This document shows, piece by piece, positions 53,692-63,328 of a DNA stretch of 64,000 bases (positions are counted from its first letter, which is position 1; every line of letters starts with the position of its first letter). Location: contig NZ_RCFQ01000014.1 in NCBI RefSeq assembly GCF_003665155.1, positions 1 to 64,000 on the forward strand. The letters are read 5' to 3'. Both the position numbers and the translations under genes were made by a program. Origin of the DNA: Mariprofundus sp. EBB-1. GTDB lineage: Bacteria > Pseudomonadota > Zetaproteobacteria > Mariprofundales > Mariprofundaceae. The notes under the pieces are model-generated. The model ran no database searches. It was not told the DNA's origin and worked only from the letters and a program-made list of their open reading frames with translations.

Positions 53692-55224
53692 ATGAACAGC
53701 GCTAATACATCTCGGGTGCACACGCAGTCATGGAGCTTTGCACATCATCAGGGTACATGGCTTTTAATTTTTCTAACCATGATGTTGGTTGGATTGACTA
53801 TTTGGGTGTTGTCAAACGGCTTTTTCCTTGAGTCTGCGATGCAGAGTTGGTCGATTGTCATTTCGGCTTTGGGTTCAGAGGATGTACTGCTTGAAAATCT
53901 GACCATGTTAACACCGCACCTTCCCTTGTATCTGCTGATTCCATTCTATTTTATCCCAGGTCTTGATACTGGTGCCGCGCCATATCTGGTGTCGATCCTT
54001 GCGACATCTTTATTGTTATGGATGTGGGCCAGAGATTTAAAAGATGTGGATATTACCCAGACCAGGCTGGCAATCGTGGCGTTATTGATTGTATTGCACC
54101 CTGCGTTTTTGTGGGCTGCAACGTCGGGTGGACATATTTCACTTACCATGATTACGTTTTATCTGTTGTATCGTTCAGCTCAGCACATTATTACCGTTCA
54201 TGATATCCATTCCTACATTTCGATGGCTGTTGTGTTCGTTGTATTCTTTTTTATTGATGGCACTGCAGTGTATATTTTTGTGGCCTTGATCCCTCTGATT
54301 GTATTGATCGCTCCAATTCGCGCTATCATGATATCACCAATGAGCCTGTACCTGATTATCGGTACGCCGTTTGCCTTCGCCGTGGGTACATGGGCATATA
54401 TGAACTGGATTTTTGAAGGCAGCTTCTCGTTTTTCATTACGAATGCGGATTCTGACTTTTTGGGTGGTATGCTTTCGATTGCCCAATACCCGTGGTTGCA
54501 GGATTATGGTGGTGAATTCTTTCAACCGTTCCTTGTGGCTACGGGCTATTTGTTGATTGCATATCCGGTATCCATTTATTTGTTACTGGATACTATCGAT
54601 GATAACCATCGCTTTCGTGCAACATTTGTATTGATGTTGCATCCGCTCATTGCGATCGGAATTGCGACAAGTCAGCATTATCTTACGCATCCTTTTGAGA
54701 TTTTAACCCTGGTGAGTGCGGGGCTGATGGCAGAGCTTACATATGTAAAAATGCAGACGCGACGCGAATTTATTCTGTTGGTCATTTTCATGATGGTCAG
54801 TATTGTCGGCGGTTGGTGGTTGTTTATTGAAACTGCAAACCCACAAATGACACGTTGGTACAAGGCTATTCAAGGCGAGAATACCTCTGTAGCGATTGTT
54901 GAAGATGCCGACTATCAATTGGGAAAATGGTTAAATACTCATCGCATGCCGACCATTATTTATGAGCGAACTGCTTATCGTGCGATAGTAGCTCGAGGTG
55001 ATGCGGAAGGTCTCTTGTTGTCTTATTCTCACGGATTTAAGTCTGCAATGCGTCAACGTATTCCTGACGTGGAGCAGATAGTGGTCTCTGATCCGGATAC
55101 CTTGGCGGGTAAGCGTGATCGCGTGAATATCAGGCATCCACATTTATATAGCCATGGCATGAGTGGATATAAGTTGGTGTATGATAAGCTTGGCTGGCGC
55201 GTATATCGGAAAATACATGCATAA
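53692..55224 (+). CDS. Polytopic membrane protein of the polysaccharide locus
   Basis: About ten transmembrane helices occupy residues 22-395, followed by a soluble domain of about 110 residues (YQLGKWLNTHRMPTIIYERT). The topology is like GT-C glycosyltransferases or polysaccharide-modifying membrane proteins, though I see no clear catalytic DxD in the first loop. The gene begins directly after the synthase stop (TAA then ATG), so the two are probably translated together. Its role could be addition of a substituent to the polymer or channel formation. I do not recognise the family. Confidence 0.65.
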   Translation: MNSANTSRVHTQSWSFAHHQGTWLLIFLTMMLVGLTIWVLSNGFFLESAMQSWSIVISALGSEDVLLENLTMLTPHLPLYLLIPFYFIPGLDTGAAPYLVSILATSLLLWMWARDLKDVDITQTRLAIVALLIVLHPAFLWAATSGGHISLTMITFYLLYRSAQHIITVHDIHSYISMAVVFVVFFFIDGTAVYIFVALIPLIVLIAPIRAIMISPMSLYLIIGTPFAFAVGTWAYMNWIFEGSFSFFITNADSDFLGGMLSIAQYPWLQDYGGEFFQPFLVATGYLLIAYPVSIYLLLDTIDDNHRFRATFVLMLHPLIAIGIATSQHYLTHPFEILTLVSAGLMAELTYVKMQTRREFILLVIFMMVSIVGGWWLFIETANPQMTRWYKAIQGENTSVAIVEDADYQLGKWLNTHRMPTIIYERTAYRAIVARGDAEGLLLSYSHGFKSAMRQRIPDVEQIVVSDPDTLAGKRDRVNIRHPHLYSHGMSGYKLVYDKLGWRVYRKIHA

Positions 55225-56224
55225 GCGCTTGTTATTATGGTTCATCGTAACTGCTATCGGTCTTTTGGCGGGATGTGCATCTGTTGGTGAATTAAAAAAT
55301 CAATCCATGCTGCGTGGTTTTAATGTGATGCAGCATAAGAATGTCGGCTGGAATGAACCGCAGGCACGGCGCTCAATGCAACGAGTGAGTAATGTAGGCA
55401 GCAATGCAGTGGTGCTTATTACGTTTCTTGAACAAAATGCCGCATCGTCTCTGCAGGTAAGGCATTCAGATGCTGTAAGCTTTGATCAACTAACGCATGC
55501 AATTGAATATGCCCATGACTATAACCTTGAAGTCATTCTTAAGCCGCAAATATTGGTGGGTAATGCATGGGCCAGTGCGATTTCTCATCACAGTCAAAGA
55601 GATTGGAACCAGTGGTTTGAGAGTTATTCAGCGCATATTGTTGAGTATGCCAAGTTTGCATCAAGGCATCAGGTTCAAACATTTGTGATAGGCACGGAGC
55701 TTTCCAAGGCTTCACGACATGTGGATTGGCCAAGATTGATTCATCAGGTGCGCACAGTGTTCCATGGTAAAATCACTTATGCTGCGCATAACGTGGAAGG
55801 TGTTCAGGCCTTTCCATATTGGAATCAGTTGGATGCCGTATCGCTAACGCTCTACCCTTCACTTGGCCGTTCCGGACAATATGACGAAATGCAGTCGCTT
55901 GTTCACGATGCCGTGAAAAAACTACAGCTTTCTGTGCAGGGAATTCATCTGCCGCTTTGGGTGCTGGAGGTTGGCATGCCCTCAGCTGCTGGTGCATCTG
56001 CCAAGCCCTGGGAATGGCATAGTTTGAAACATGCTCGTGTGGACTTGAGATTGCAGCGTGATGCAATAGATATCTGGTTGAGGGCTCTGGATCAGCCTTG
56101 GATCAATGGTGTCTTTATTTGGGCGTGGTACAGTGATGCGTCCATTGGTGGCAGGATGGATGCTGATTACACACCTCAGAATAAACCTGCCGAACAAGTT
56201 ATTCGGCGTTATTGGAAATTTTGA
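55217..56224 (+). CDS. TIM-barrel glycoside-hydrolase-like lipoprotein
   Basis: The signal peptide ends in the lipobox LLAGC; Cys is near residue 20. The mature protein looks like a glycoside hydrolase TIM barrel similar to GH113: candidate catalytic Glu residues lie in FVIGTELSKASR and LWVLEVGMPSA, and the end reads WAWYSDASIGGRMDADYTPQ, a typical GH113 C-terminus. It probably trims or edits the polymer in the periplasm or at the outer membrane. ATG 55217 overlaps the previous stop by eight bases. Endoglycanases of this kind are common in polysaccharide export loci. Confidence 0.7.
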   Translation: MHKRLLLWFIVTAIGLLAGCASVGELKNQSMLRGFNVMQHKNVGWNEPQARRSMQRVSNVGSNAVVLITFLEQNAASSLQVRHSDAVSFDQLTHAIEYAHDYNLEVILKPQILVGNAWASAISHHSQRDWNQWFESYSAHIVEYAKFASRHQVQTFVIGTELSKASRHVDWPRLIHQVRTVFHGKITYAAHNVEGVQAFPYWNQLDAVSLTLYPSLGRSGQYDEMQSLVHDAVKKLQLSVQGIHLPLWVLEVGMPSAAGASAKPWEWHSLKHARVDLRLQRDAIDIWLRALDQPWINGVFIWAWYSDASIGGRMDADYTPQNKPAEQVIRRYWKF

Positions 56225-56226
56225 TC

Positions 56227-57171
56227 ATGCGGATTAAAGGAGTGGATTTGATTCGATTATGGCAACAGATAATTAAATGTATCATATTAATTGCAGGTCT
56301 ATCTCTGGCACCTTCAGCATATGCTGGCGTGGGTATGCTTGCGGGCGGTGAATCGCTATATAATTCAGATCTCAGTTTTGCTGGTGGCAATGCCATTTGG
56401 GATGCAAGTCGCAATAAGATTCTTTCTGTCTGTAAACGTAGAAATGCGAATTTAGTTCAGGGTTATGAGTATGGGTATTCCTATTTTTATACAGTCTATG
56501 CCAATGTGACCTTTGCTTACCGTAAATGTGGGCAAATTTATCGCTCTATGCGCATCAATCGGGTTACAGGCAAGATCAGACCTGCAACGACAAAGTTCGG
56601 TGGGCAGGCGTCCGGTATAGGAGATATTCAAATCGGTGTGCGGGCACGATTGAATCATGCCAATACAGCTGCATGGGAAGGGGCATTGATCATTCCCGGT
56701 GGTTATGATGGTAATAGTCCAGCGACTCTGGGGCGTGGTGCTTTGGGGTTATCCTTAGGACTGAAATTTGCATCTGATGCGGGTTTAAGTAAGCGAAGTT
56801 CATGGGCGTGGAAAATGGGTACGAAGCTGACCTATTTCTTTGCCAGTAAGGGAAATTCAATCACCTCCTTTGGTCAGTTGAGTTATGCCTTTACAGAAAC
56901 AAACTTTGAGCAGACAGGTAATTTTATGTCACTGCGCATCAATAATAGTTTTGCTATGGCGAATAATGGCTTGCAGAAAACACTTTTTTATAATCAGATC
57001 CCATCAAGTTTAACCAATAGTGATTCGACCTCATTATCGCTGGGGTATAGCCATGCCTTTGTAAATTCTGGATGGTCAACAAATGTTCGAGTAGGAAAAG
57101 CATTCTTCGGCCGCAGTTCACCTGTTGATTACACTGCAGGCTGGGGCTTTAGCTACCGTTGGATGGACTAA
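56227..57171 (+). CDS. Outer-membrane beta-barrel protein of the polysaccharide locus
   Basis: A signal peptide (to about AYAGV) is followed by some 280 residues of alternating strands, such as GALGLSLGLKFASD and SLSLGYSHAFVNSG. The last residues (FSYRWMD) do not end in Phe. The pattern is that of an outer-membrane barrel, possibly the export channel or a surface anchor for the polymer. There is no TPR scaffold like BcsC. The start is ATG 56227, but TTG 56248 has a better ribosome-binding site (AAAGGAG). The following gene starts two bases after its stop. Confidence 0.6.
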   Translation: MRIKGVDLIRLWQQIIKCIILIAGLSLAPSAYAGVGMLAGGESLYNSDLSFAGGNAIWDASRNKILSVCKRRNANLVQGYEYGYSYFYTVYANVTFAYRKCGQIYRSMRINRVTGKIRPATTKFGGQASGIGDIQIGVRARLNHANTAAWEGALIIPGGYDGNSPATLGRGALGLSLGLKFASDAGLSKRSSWAWKMGTKLTYFFASKGNSITSFGQLSYAFTETNFEQTGNFMSLRINNSFAMANNGLQKTLFYNQIPSSLTNSDSTSLSLGYSHAFVNSGWSTNVRVGKAFFGRSSPVDYTAGWGFSYRWMD

Positions 57172-57172
57172 A

Positions 57173-60100
57173 ATGAAAGCAAAGAAATCTCTAAAACTGT
57201 GTCTGTTGCCACTGCTAACTATAGCAGTGGCCGTTGGCGTGGTGCATGCAAAAGAGGGAGATGTTTATAGCTTGCAGGCTGATTCGAGTTTGCGCAAGGG
57301 CCCTGATAGCTTTTATGTACCAACCGGTAGTGCTGCAAAAGGAGCCCGGGCGATTGAGTTGAACAGTGCTGGTGCATGGAAAAAAGTGCGAATATTTTCC
57401 AGTGGTGATGTGGGTTGGATCAATAGTGCTTCTCTTTCTGGTGAGTCTGTGAATGTTGGCTCGTCGAAGGTTGTGAATGATAATGTAGGGACTGAAAAAT
57501 CAACGCTTCCAGCCGTGGTCGTGAATAATGATCTGAAACTGTCGCCGAAGCCTGCAGCAGATCTGTCGCCACAATTTGAAAGCGGAACACCTGCTGTGTC
57601 GGGACCTACTGATGTCGCTTTGGTAGATCAAAAGCAAGTGCCTCCATCAAAGCCAGTTGTGCAAGAGATGACTCCTTCAAAGGATCATGTGGATGGTGGG
57701 CGTATAACGCCATTGTTTGAGGATGGTGCTGTATCTCAGGAGATAGCTCCGGAACGTGTGGCAGACCAGCCTGTTGCAAGTGCTGAACAGATGTCTCCGG
57801 CAATAGAATCGGCTCAAAAAGAGTTGCCTGTATCCGTTCAAGCAGAGCTTGCTAAAAGCGAACCTATGCTTGACCCTGATAACACTGGTTTGCAACAGTT
57901 CCCTGTTCAGTTGGTGAGTAGTAGTCCAAATGAAGTAGATGCTCCTGTTGCGGAAAATGTAATAAAAATGGCTGCAAAAGAGGAGTCTGCTGCGGCGAAC
58001 ACTCAGACTTCCGGCGATATGGCTAGGGTGCCGGCAGCAGAGCAATCGTTGAGTGCTCCTGAAAATCTAGTGTCGGACACTGCAAGGCTTGAAGTAGAAC
58101 CCATCCAAAAAAGTATTCCTGCATCAGATGCAATGGGTAATGTTGGAGTGAAACCTGAAGCTGCGCTAAACAATGAGACTAAAAGTGCATCATCAGGACC
58201 ATTAAATCTCGCAGTAGAACCTACGCAGAAAAATATTCCTTCATCAGATGTGATGGATAGTGCTGAAGTGAAGCCTGTATCTGCGCCTGATAAGAATACT
58301 AAAATTGTAGCATCAGAACCATTAAAGCTTGCAGTAGAACCAACACAGAAAAATATTCCAGCATCAGATACGATGGATAGTGTTGAAGCGAAGCCCGTAG
58401 CTGCGCGTAATAATGATGTTGTAACGATTGCCAACACAGAGACCAATGAACCTGTAGGAGCATCACAAATGGTGATGCAAACAACAGTGATCAGGGTTGG
58501 TCCCAGTGCCTTGTCAGAAGTGTTGGGATGGGCTGGATCAGGTGCCCGGGTTCAGACCATTCAGCAGGATGGCAAATGGATGAAGGTACGATTGCAGGAT
58601 AGCGGTCGTATTGGTTGGGTTGAGGCCGCATCTTTGGATGGTAGCAATGTGGTTGCTACTTCTGTAGTGATGACGAATAAGCCAACTAGTGAGCCAGTCA
58701 TCGAAGCGGTTAACGAGCCAGTTAATAAGCCAATCAACGAACCAGCACCAGTTAATGAACCGGAACAATTAGTGCAGAAGGCGCCCGTTGAGCCGCTTAC
58801 TGCTACTGATTTGAATAGTTCCAGCACGGCTAAAGCCGTTGATACTGCTGCCGTTACTCCTGACAAGATGGTGGAGAATCAAGGCGAAGTACAGGCTATG
58901 CCGCAGCAGACAAGCCCTAATGTAGAAACCACCCGGACAGAAGTGGTGCCTGCCAAGAGTGAAAAAGCGACCTATACATTCAATCGTACAGCAGCCCTTA
59001 GAGATGGGCCTGCTACAACATTTGATTCGGTTTCATGGGCTGGTGCGGGGGCGCAGGCAACAGAACTTGAACGCAAAGGTGATTGGGTACGTCTTCAATT
59101 GCAGGTGAGTAAAAGGATTGGTTGGGTTTATGATCAATCACTGAATCTCGTTGCGGCGGGCGCAGGAGTGGCAAGTAGTGCTGCAGCAGCGAGTGCGCCA
59201 TCAGCCAGCTTAACTGTACTGCCGGTGCAAATGACGCAAACCAGTGATCAGAAGCCTTCTATTGCAACTCCAGTGCGTGAGAATATTAAAGCAGATCCGG
59301 TTATTGCAAACGTTGAGCCGAAAGCTGTTCAGGCTACTGATATTAAAAAAACATCCAGCGCAATCCATAAGCTCTATAGTTTTAATGAAAAAGCTAATTT
59401 ACGAGCAGGGCCGGCTGTAACGTATGATGTGGTTTCTTGGGCGGGTGTTGGCGCATATGCGTTAGAGCAGGATCGCAACGGTGACTGGTTGCGAGTGCAG
59501 TTGCAGGCGAATAAACGTATAGGCTGGGTAAACATGCGATTGTTGACTCCGGTAAAAGCCGGTGCAACAGCGCAAGCGGCTATCACTGCGAATGCTGATG
59601 CGGCACCAGCTGTGGTGATGAATGCTGATAAGGCTGTTAAGTTGCCAGAGAAATCCATTGATGATTCTGATCATAAACTACATTTCTTTAAGCAGACGAG
59701 TACTTTGAGAGCAGGCCCCGGCAAAGAATTTGAAAAGGTTGCATGGGGTGGCAGGAATGAGTCAGCCGTGCAAATCGGCCACAGTGGTGATTGGAAACAA
59801 GTACGCATGACTATTAGTGGAAAAACAGGCTGGGTATTTAACGAGTACCTGGTGCGCGCAATGCATCCTGGCCATATCATGGGTGTGACCCGCTCAATGC
59901 TATCACCTGCTGTAAAAAGTATGGGGAAAAATGGCCAAATGTATCTGGTCGTACGTACGGTACCATTGCGTGCCGCGGCGGGGGATTTGGCTGACTTAAT
60001 AGGCTCTGTTCAAAAAGGTGATCTGGTCGCGTGGCTGGAAGAACGCAATGGCTGGGTGAGAGTGAATCCACAAATCGATGGTGGTAAAATCGGTTGGATT

Positions 60101-61897
60101 GAAGCGAATCTATTGAGAAAGCAAGAGCAGTTTAACGTTGAACGTACGCAGGCATTAATCGGCAAAGACAATATGCTGTCGTATAAAGATAGAATATCAA
60201 AAGGTGAAGTGTTTAATTTTTCATATGCGGCTCTGGAGGAAGCTTTATACAAGATTCCTGTTGAGGACATTCACATCCGTATTAGCAAGGATAATCTGGA
60301 AGCTATCTTCCTGAAACGACAGTACGATCTTTCTCCCTTTGAGATGCGCTTAACCACGGGAAGACATCGTTTGTCAGGCACAATCAAGGTGCTGGGTAGT
60401 TCGACGCGTATCTTTAAGAAAAAATCCTTACTCATTAAATTGGATAAAGAGAGTGCGCGCTGGTATGGCCATCGCCGCATGGCGTTGCGTTCTATGGCAT
60501 CTGATAAAGCCTTGATGCGGGAATGGATGACCTGGAAAATGATGGCGGCTCTTGGCATGAAAGTGCCGGAAGTACACTTTACGCGCGTAACCTTTAATAA
60601 GGGTGAGAAAACCGGTCTATATCTATCCATTGAGTGGATGGGAAAAGAGTTTCTTGAAGGCAATAATCTGGATACACGCGGAGAGTTTTATCAACCCAAC
60701 GATGGAGCCCACTGTGGTGACCTGTATTCACCCGAAAGTGTAGAGTTATGTTTTGATAAGATTACGCCATTTGGGGATTTCAGTAATCTTAAATCAATGG
60801 CAAAATCTGTGAATGCGGCTACCAATGAAAATATAGATACCGTGTTGGCAAAATATTTTGAAGATGAATCCATCATTAACTGGATTGCTGTGAATGCACT
60901 GGTGACCAATGGTGACACATATAATAAAAACTACTGGCTTTATTATCATCCCACAAAAGAGAAATGGACCGTGGTGCCGTGGGATTATAATCTGACATTC
61001 GGGCGCACATATGATCAATATGCAACGCGGAAATTCAGAATTTTTAATGATAACTTCCAATATTATTATCCACCTGATGTAGGAGCTGGTAACCCGATCA
61101 AAGATAAAGTGTTGCGTAACCCTGCACTTAGAAAACGTTTGGAAGAGAAAATCAAACATTTGACGGGTATGGAGCCAAATGGTTCAGAACAGACGTTTGG
61201 CTGGTTCTCTCCTACTGTGATGCAGGCACGTATTGGAAATCTCGCCTCGGTGGTAGGTAAAGAGGTGTATAAGGATTCATTCCTCTCTTATGGTGAAGCT
61301 GATTTCACGAAAACATATGAGTCATTGATACATTATGTTACTGCACACGACCATTTTCTGAAGACGAAGCTGTTTGGAGATTTCCCATGGGCTCCTGAAC
61401 CACCAAACCAGCCATATGCTTTCATGCATTTGCCTGAAACATTGCTTGGTGAGGGAAACATCGAGGCCGGCTCTGAATCACTACATATGGTGGATCGTAG
61501 CTGGGGATATTTTGTGGCGCATCTGAATTTGAATGAACCATTGAAGAGAAAAGCAGCGTTTGAAGTAAAAATTGAAGGTGGCGTAACGCCTAAATATCTT
61601 CCGAATGTTGTGCAATCTGCTAGCCGATGCATTGAACGTTCATGGTTGCTGAAAACGAAAACGGATAAGGTTTCTGTTACGGGTGACCTTATGATTGAAT
61701 ATACGCAGGAAAATTCACGGCGTTCTGAAGTGCCTCCAAGGGTTCATGAAGAACTGCTGGAACTGTGGATGCTTGATGGAAAGCGTTGGAAACCCATTCA
61801 AACTGAAGTCAATGAATACTCGAATACGTTGACTGCTAAAAATGTGCATGTGGAATCAGGCCATCATTATCGATTTGTTGCGTGTAGCCCGTTCTAA
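57173..61897 (+). CDS. Exported six-SH3b protein with CotH-type kinase domain
   Basis: A signal peptide (to about VVHAK) is followed by SH3b domains near residues 25-85, 435-490, 598-660, 733-793, 833-894 and 923-982, separated by Ala/Pro/Glu/Ser/Thr-rich linkers. Residues about 1060-1290 are a CotH-like kinase domain: ARWYGHRRMALRSMASD, KVPEVHFTRVTF, NGDTYNKNYWLYYHP near 1243 and VVPWDYNLTFG. A C-terminal region of some 280 residues is unassigned. B. subtilis CotH phosphorylates spore-coat proteins with ATP. Here an exported version sits in a polysaccharide operon, next to a nucleotide-transporter-like gene. SH3b units may bind peptidoglycan, peptide or polymer. Substrate and ATP source are open. 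Confidence 0.75.
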   Translation: MKAKKSLKLCLLPLLTIAVAVGVVHAKEGDVYSLQADSSLRKGPDSFYVPTGSAAKGARAIELNSAGAWKKVRIFSSGDVGWINSASLSGESVNVGSSKVVNDNVGTEKSTLPAVVVNNDLKLSPKPAADLSPQFESGTPAVSGPTDVALVDQKQVPPSKPVVQEMTPSKDHVDGGRITPLFEDGAVSQEIAPERVADQPVASAEQMSPAIESAQKELPVSVQAELAKSEPMLDPDNTGLQQFPVQLVSSSPNEVDAPVAENVIKMAAKEESAAANTQTSGDMARVPAAEQSLSAPENLVSDTARLEVEPIQKSIPASDAMGNVGVKPEAALNNETKSASSGPLNLAVEPTQKNIPSSDVMDSAEVKPVSAPDKNTKIVASEPLKLAVEPTQKNIPASDTMDSVEAKPVAARNNDVVTIANTETNEPVGASQMVMQTTVIRVGPSALSEVLGWAGSGARVQTIQQDGKWMKVRLQDSGRIGWVEAASLDGSNVVATSVVMTNKPTSEPVIEAVNEPVNKPINEPAPVNEPEQLVQKAPVEPLTATDLNSSSTAKAVDTAAVTPDKMVENQGEVQAMPQQTSPNVETTRTEVVPAKSEKATYTFNRTAALRDGPATTFDSVSWAGAGAQATELERKGDWVRLQLQVSKRIGWVYDQSLNLVAAGAGVASSAAAASAPSASLTVLPVQMTQTSDQKPSIATPVRENIKADPVIANVEPKAVQATDIKKTSSAIHKLYSFNEKANLRAGPAVTYDVVSWAGVGAYALEQDRNGDWLRVQLQANKRIGWVNMRLLTPVKAGATAQAAITANADAAPAVVMNADKAVKLPEKSIDDSDHKLHFFKQTSTLRAGPGKEFEKVAWGGRNESAVQIGHSGDWKQVRMTISGKTGWVFNEYLVRAMHPGHIMGVTRSMLSPAVKSMGKNGQMYLVVRTVPLRAAAGDLADLIGSVQKGDLVAWLEERNGWVRVNPQIDGGKIGWIEANLLRKQEQFNVERTQALIGKDNMLSYKDRISKGEVFNFSYAALEEALYKIPVEDIHIRISKDNLEAIFLKRQYDLSPFEMRLTTGRHRLSGTIKVLGSSTRIFKKKSLLIKLDKESARWYGHRRMALRSMASDKALMREWMTWKMMAALGMKVPEVHFTRVTFNKGEKTGLYLSIEWMGKEFLEGNNLDTRGEFYQPNDGAHCGDLYSPESVELCFDKITPFGDFSNLKSMAKSVNAATNENIDTVLAKYFEDESIINWIAVNALVTNGDTYNKNYWLYYHPTKEKWTVVPWDYNLTFGRTYDQYATRKFRIFNDNFQYYYPPDVGAGNPIKDKVLRNPALRKRLEEKIKHLTGMEPNGSEQTFGWFSPTVMQARIGNLASVVGKEVYKDSFLSYGEADFTKTYESLIHYVTAHDHFLKTKLFGDFPWAPEPPNQPYAFMHLPETLLGEGNIEAGSESLHMVDRSWGYFVAHLNLNEPLKRKAAFEVKIEGGVTPKYLPNVVQSASRCIERSWLLKTKTDKVSVTGDLMIEYTQENSRRSEVPPRVHEELLELWMLDGKRWKPIQTEVNEYSNTLTAKNVHVESGHHYRFVACSPF
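58091..58440 (+). repeat. Three tandem 120-bp repeats in the SH3-CotH gene
   Basis: Units starting at 58091, 58211 and 58331 encode about 40 residues each around the core VEPTQKNIPASD and then MDSAEVKPV. The DNA copies differ at many sites, so the expansion is older than the 39-bp duplication upstream. Between SH3 domains, such repeats probably act as spacers. Confidence 0.85.
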
Positions 61898-61971
61898 CAG
61901 TGGGTGTTTGATTTTATAGGTGATCAGAATAGAGCGTTTAAAGGAAATCAAAAAGTGGAACTACTAAGATA

Positions 61972-63234
61972 ATGAACATCAAACAGCTCACACAAGGAAT
62001 ATGGGACGACATGAAGAGTGAAGAGGGTAAGGCGACGTTTCGTTTTGCTGTTCGCCTTTTCCTGATCCTGCTTGCCTACTATCTCATGAAGCCCGTTCGG
62101 GAAGAGTTGATTCTTGATGGCGGCAGCGCTGCTATTCGAAGTTATGCGCTGGCGGGGCAGGCTGCTCTGTTATTGCTGTTGGTCCCTTTTTATAGTCACA
62201 TTATTAAACACCTGCATGGCGATAAGTTGTTTCTTATTGTGACCCTGTTTTTGGCTGGCAATATTGGCGTGTTTTATTTGCTTGGTTCTGCGGGCATGGA
62301 TATAGGCGTGGCATTCTTTGTCTGGTTGGGTATTTTTTCGGTGGTACAGATCTCCCAGTTCTGGACCATGGTCAGCGATTATCACTGTGTAGATAAGGGT
62401 AAGAGGCTAACTTCATATATCGCAATCGGTGGTTCACTTGGTGCCATGATTGGTGCGATGATCGCTAAATCGCTCTATATTGAGTTAGGTGCCTATAATT
62501 TGATGTTACTGGCTGTGTTCATGCTTATCGTGGCCGTATTTATTCCAGGTGCTAAAGAAGGCTTGCGTAAAGACCATCATGATGAAGATGCGGATGGTGA
62601 GTCCATCAAACATCTGCTGGGTGGATTGAAACGGGTGATGGATGTGCCTTACCTGCGCTGGATTGCTGCATCAGTGGTGTTACTCAATCTGATTAATTCA
62701 ACCGGCGAATTTGTGCTGGCCAGTTTTGTGACTGCGGAGATGAGCGGGCATGAAATCGGAGCTTTTTACTCAAGTTTTTATCTCTACGTGAATATTGCCA
62801 CGCTGGTATTGCAGGCCTTTGTAGTGCGGCCATTGTATCAGGTGATTGGTGTGGGCGGAGCTTTGATCAGTTTGGCAGCCATTAACTTGATGATGTATAT
62901 GTCGGTGCTTGCATTCCCTGTGCTGGCTTGGTTTGCCATTGTCAAAATGGCCGATAACAGTATTGATTATTCTGTCGCGAATACCACCAAGCAGATCCTG
63001 TTTTTGCCACTGGATCGTTTTACGCGCTATGAAGGTATGTTGGCGATCAATACGTTTTTCACCCGCTTTGGTGATTTGATTCAGGGCGGTGTGATTTTTG
63101 TTGTGATTTCTATGTTGGCCATGTCACCAATGACATTGGTATGGACGAATATCGTATTATGTCTATTGTGGTTGTATGTAACTGTGAACGTTAGCCGACG
63201 GTTTAAGAAACAAACAGTATCCACGAATATGTGA
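61972..63234 (+). CDS. Nucleotide-translocase-like (NTT/Tlc-related) MFS transporter
   Basis: Twelve hydrophobic helices with FAVRLFLILLAYYLMKPVRE near the start, the pattern seen in NTP/NDP exchange transporters (Tlc, Npt family) and their MFS-like relatives. These relatives exchange ATP for ADP or carry other anions; for many bacterial members the substrate is untested. It starts 75 bases after the CotH-domain gene on the same strand. Beside an exported kinase, supplying ATP to the periplasm is an attractive idea but remains unproven. Confidence 0.65.
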   Translation: MNIKQLTQGIWDDMKSEEGKATFRFAVRLFLILLAYYLMKPVREELILDGGSAAIRSYALAGQAALLLLLVPFYSHIIKHLHGDKLFLIVTLFLAGNIGVFYLLGSAGMDIGVAFFVWLGIFSVVQISQFWTMVSDYHCVDKGKRLTSYIAIGGSLGAMIGAMIAKSLYIELGAYNLMLLAVFMLIVAVFIPGAKEGLRKDHHDEDADGESIKHLLGGLKRVMDVPYLRWIAASVVLLNLINSTGEFVLASFVTAEMSGHEIGAFYSSFYLYVNIATLVLQAFVVRPLYQVIGVGGALISLAAINLMMYMSVLAFPVLAWFAIVKMADNSIDYSVANTTKQILFLPLDRFTRYEGMLAINTFFTRFGDLIQGGVIFVVISMLAMSPMTLVWTNIVLCLLWLYVTVNVSRRFKKQTVSTNM

Positions 63235-63328
63235 TTTGCGTAACATTGTTTTTATACGTTCAGGTGATGTTGGGCAGGTGTTTGGTTTAGTGTATTAATA
63301 AAACTATCGAAAGGTAAGAGGGTGGATC

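Noticed and set aside
58091-58440. CRISPR-like array because of regular spacing
   Set aside because: The 120-base units are contiguous, diverged and in frame, with no spacers; this is a protein repeat.
58003-58446. A 147-codon frame on the minus strand over the repeat region
   Set aside because: It is the antisense shadow of the Ala/Ser/Glu-rich repeats of the SH3-CotH gene and has repetitive low-complexity composition without a ribosome-binding site.
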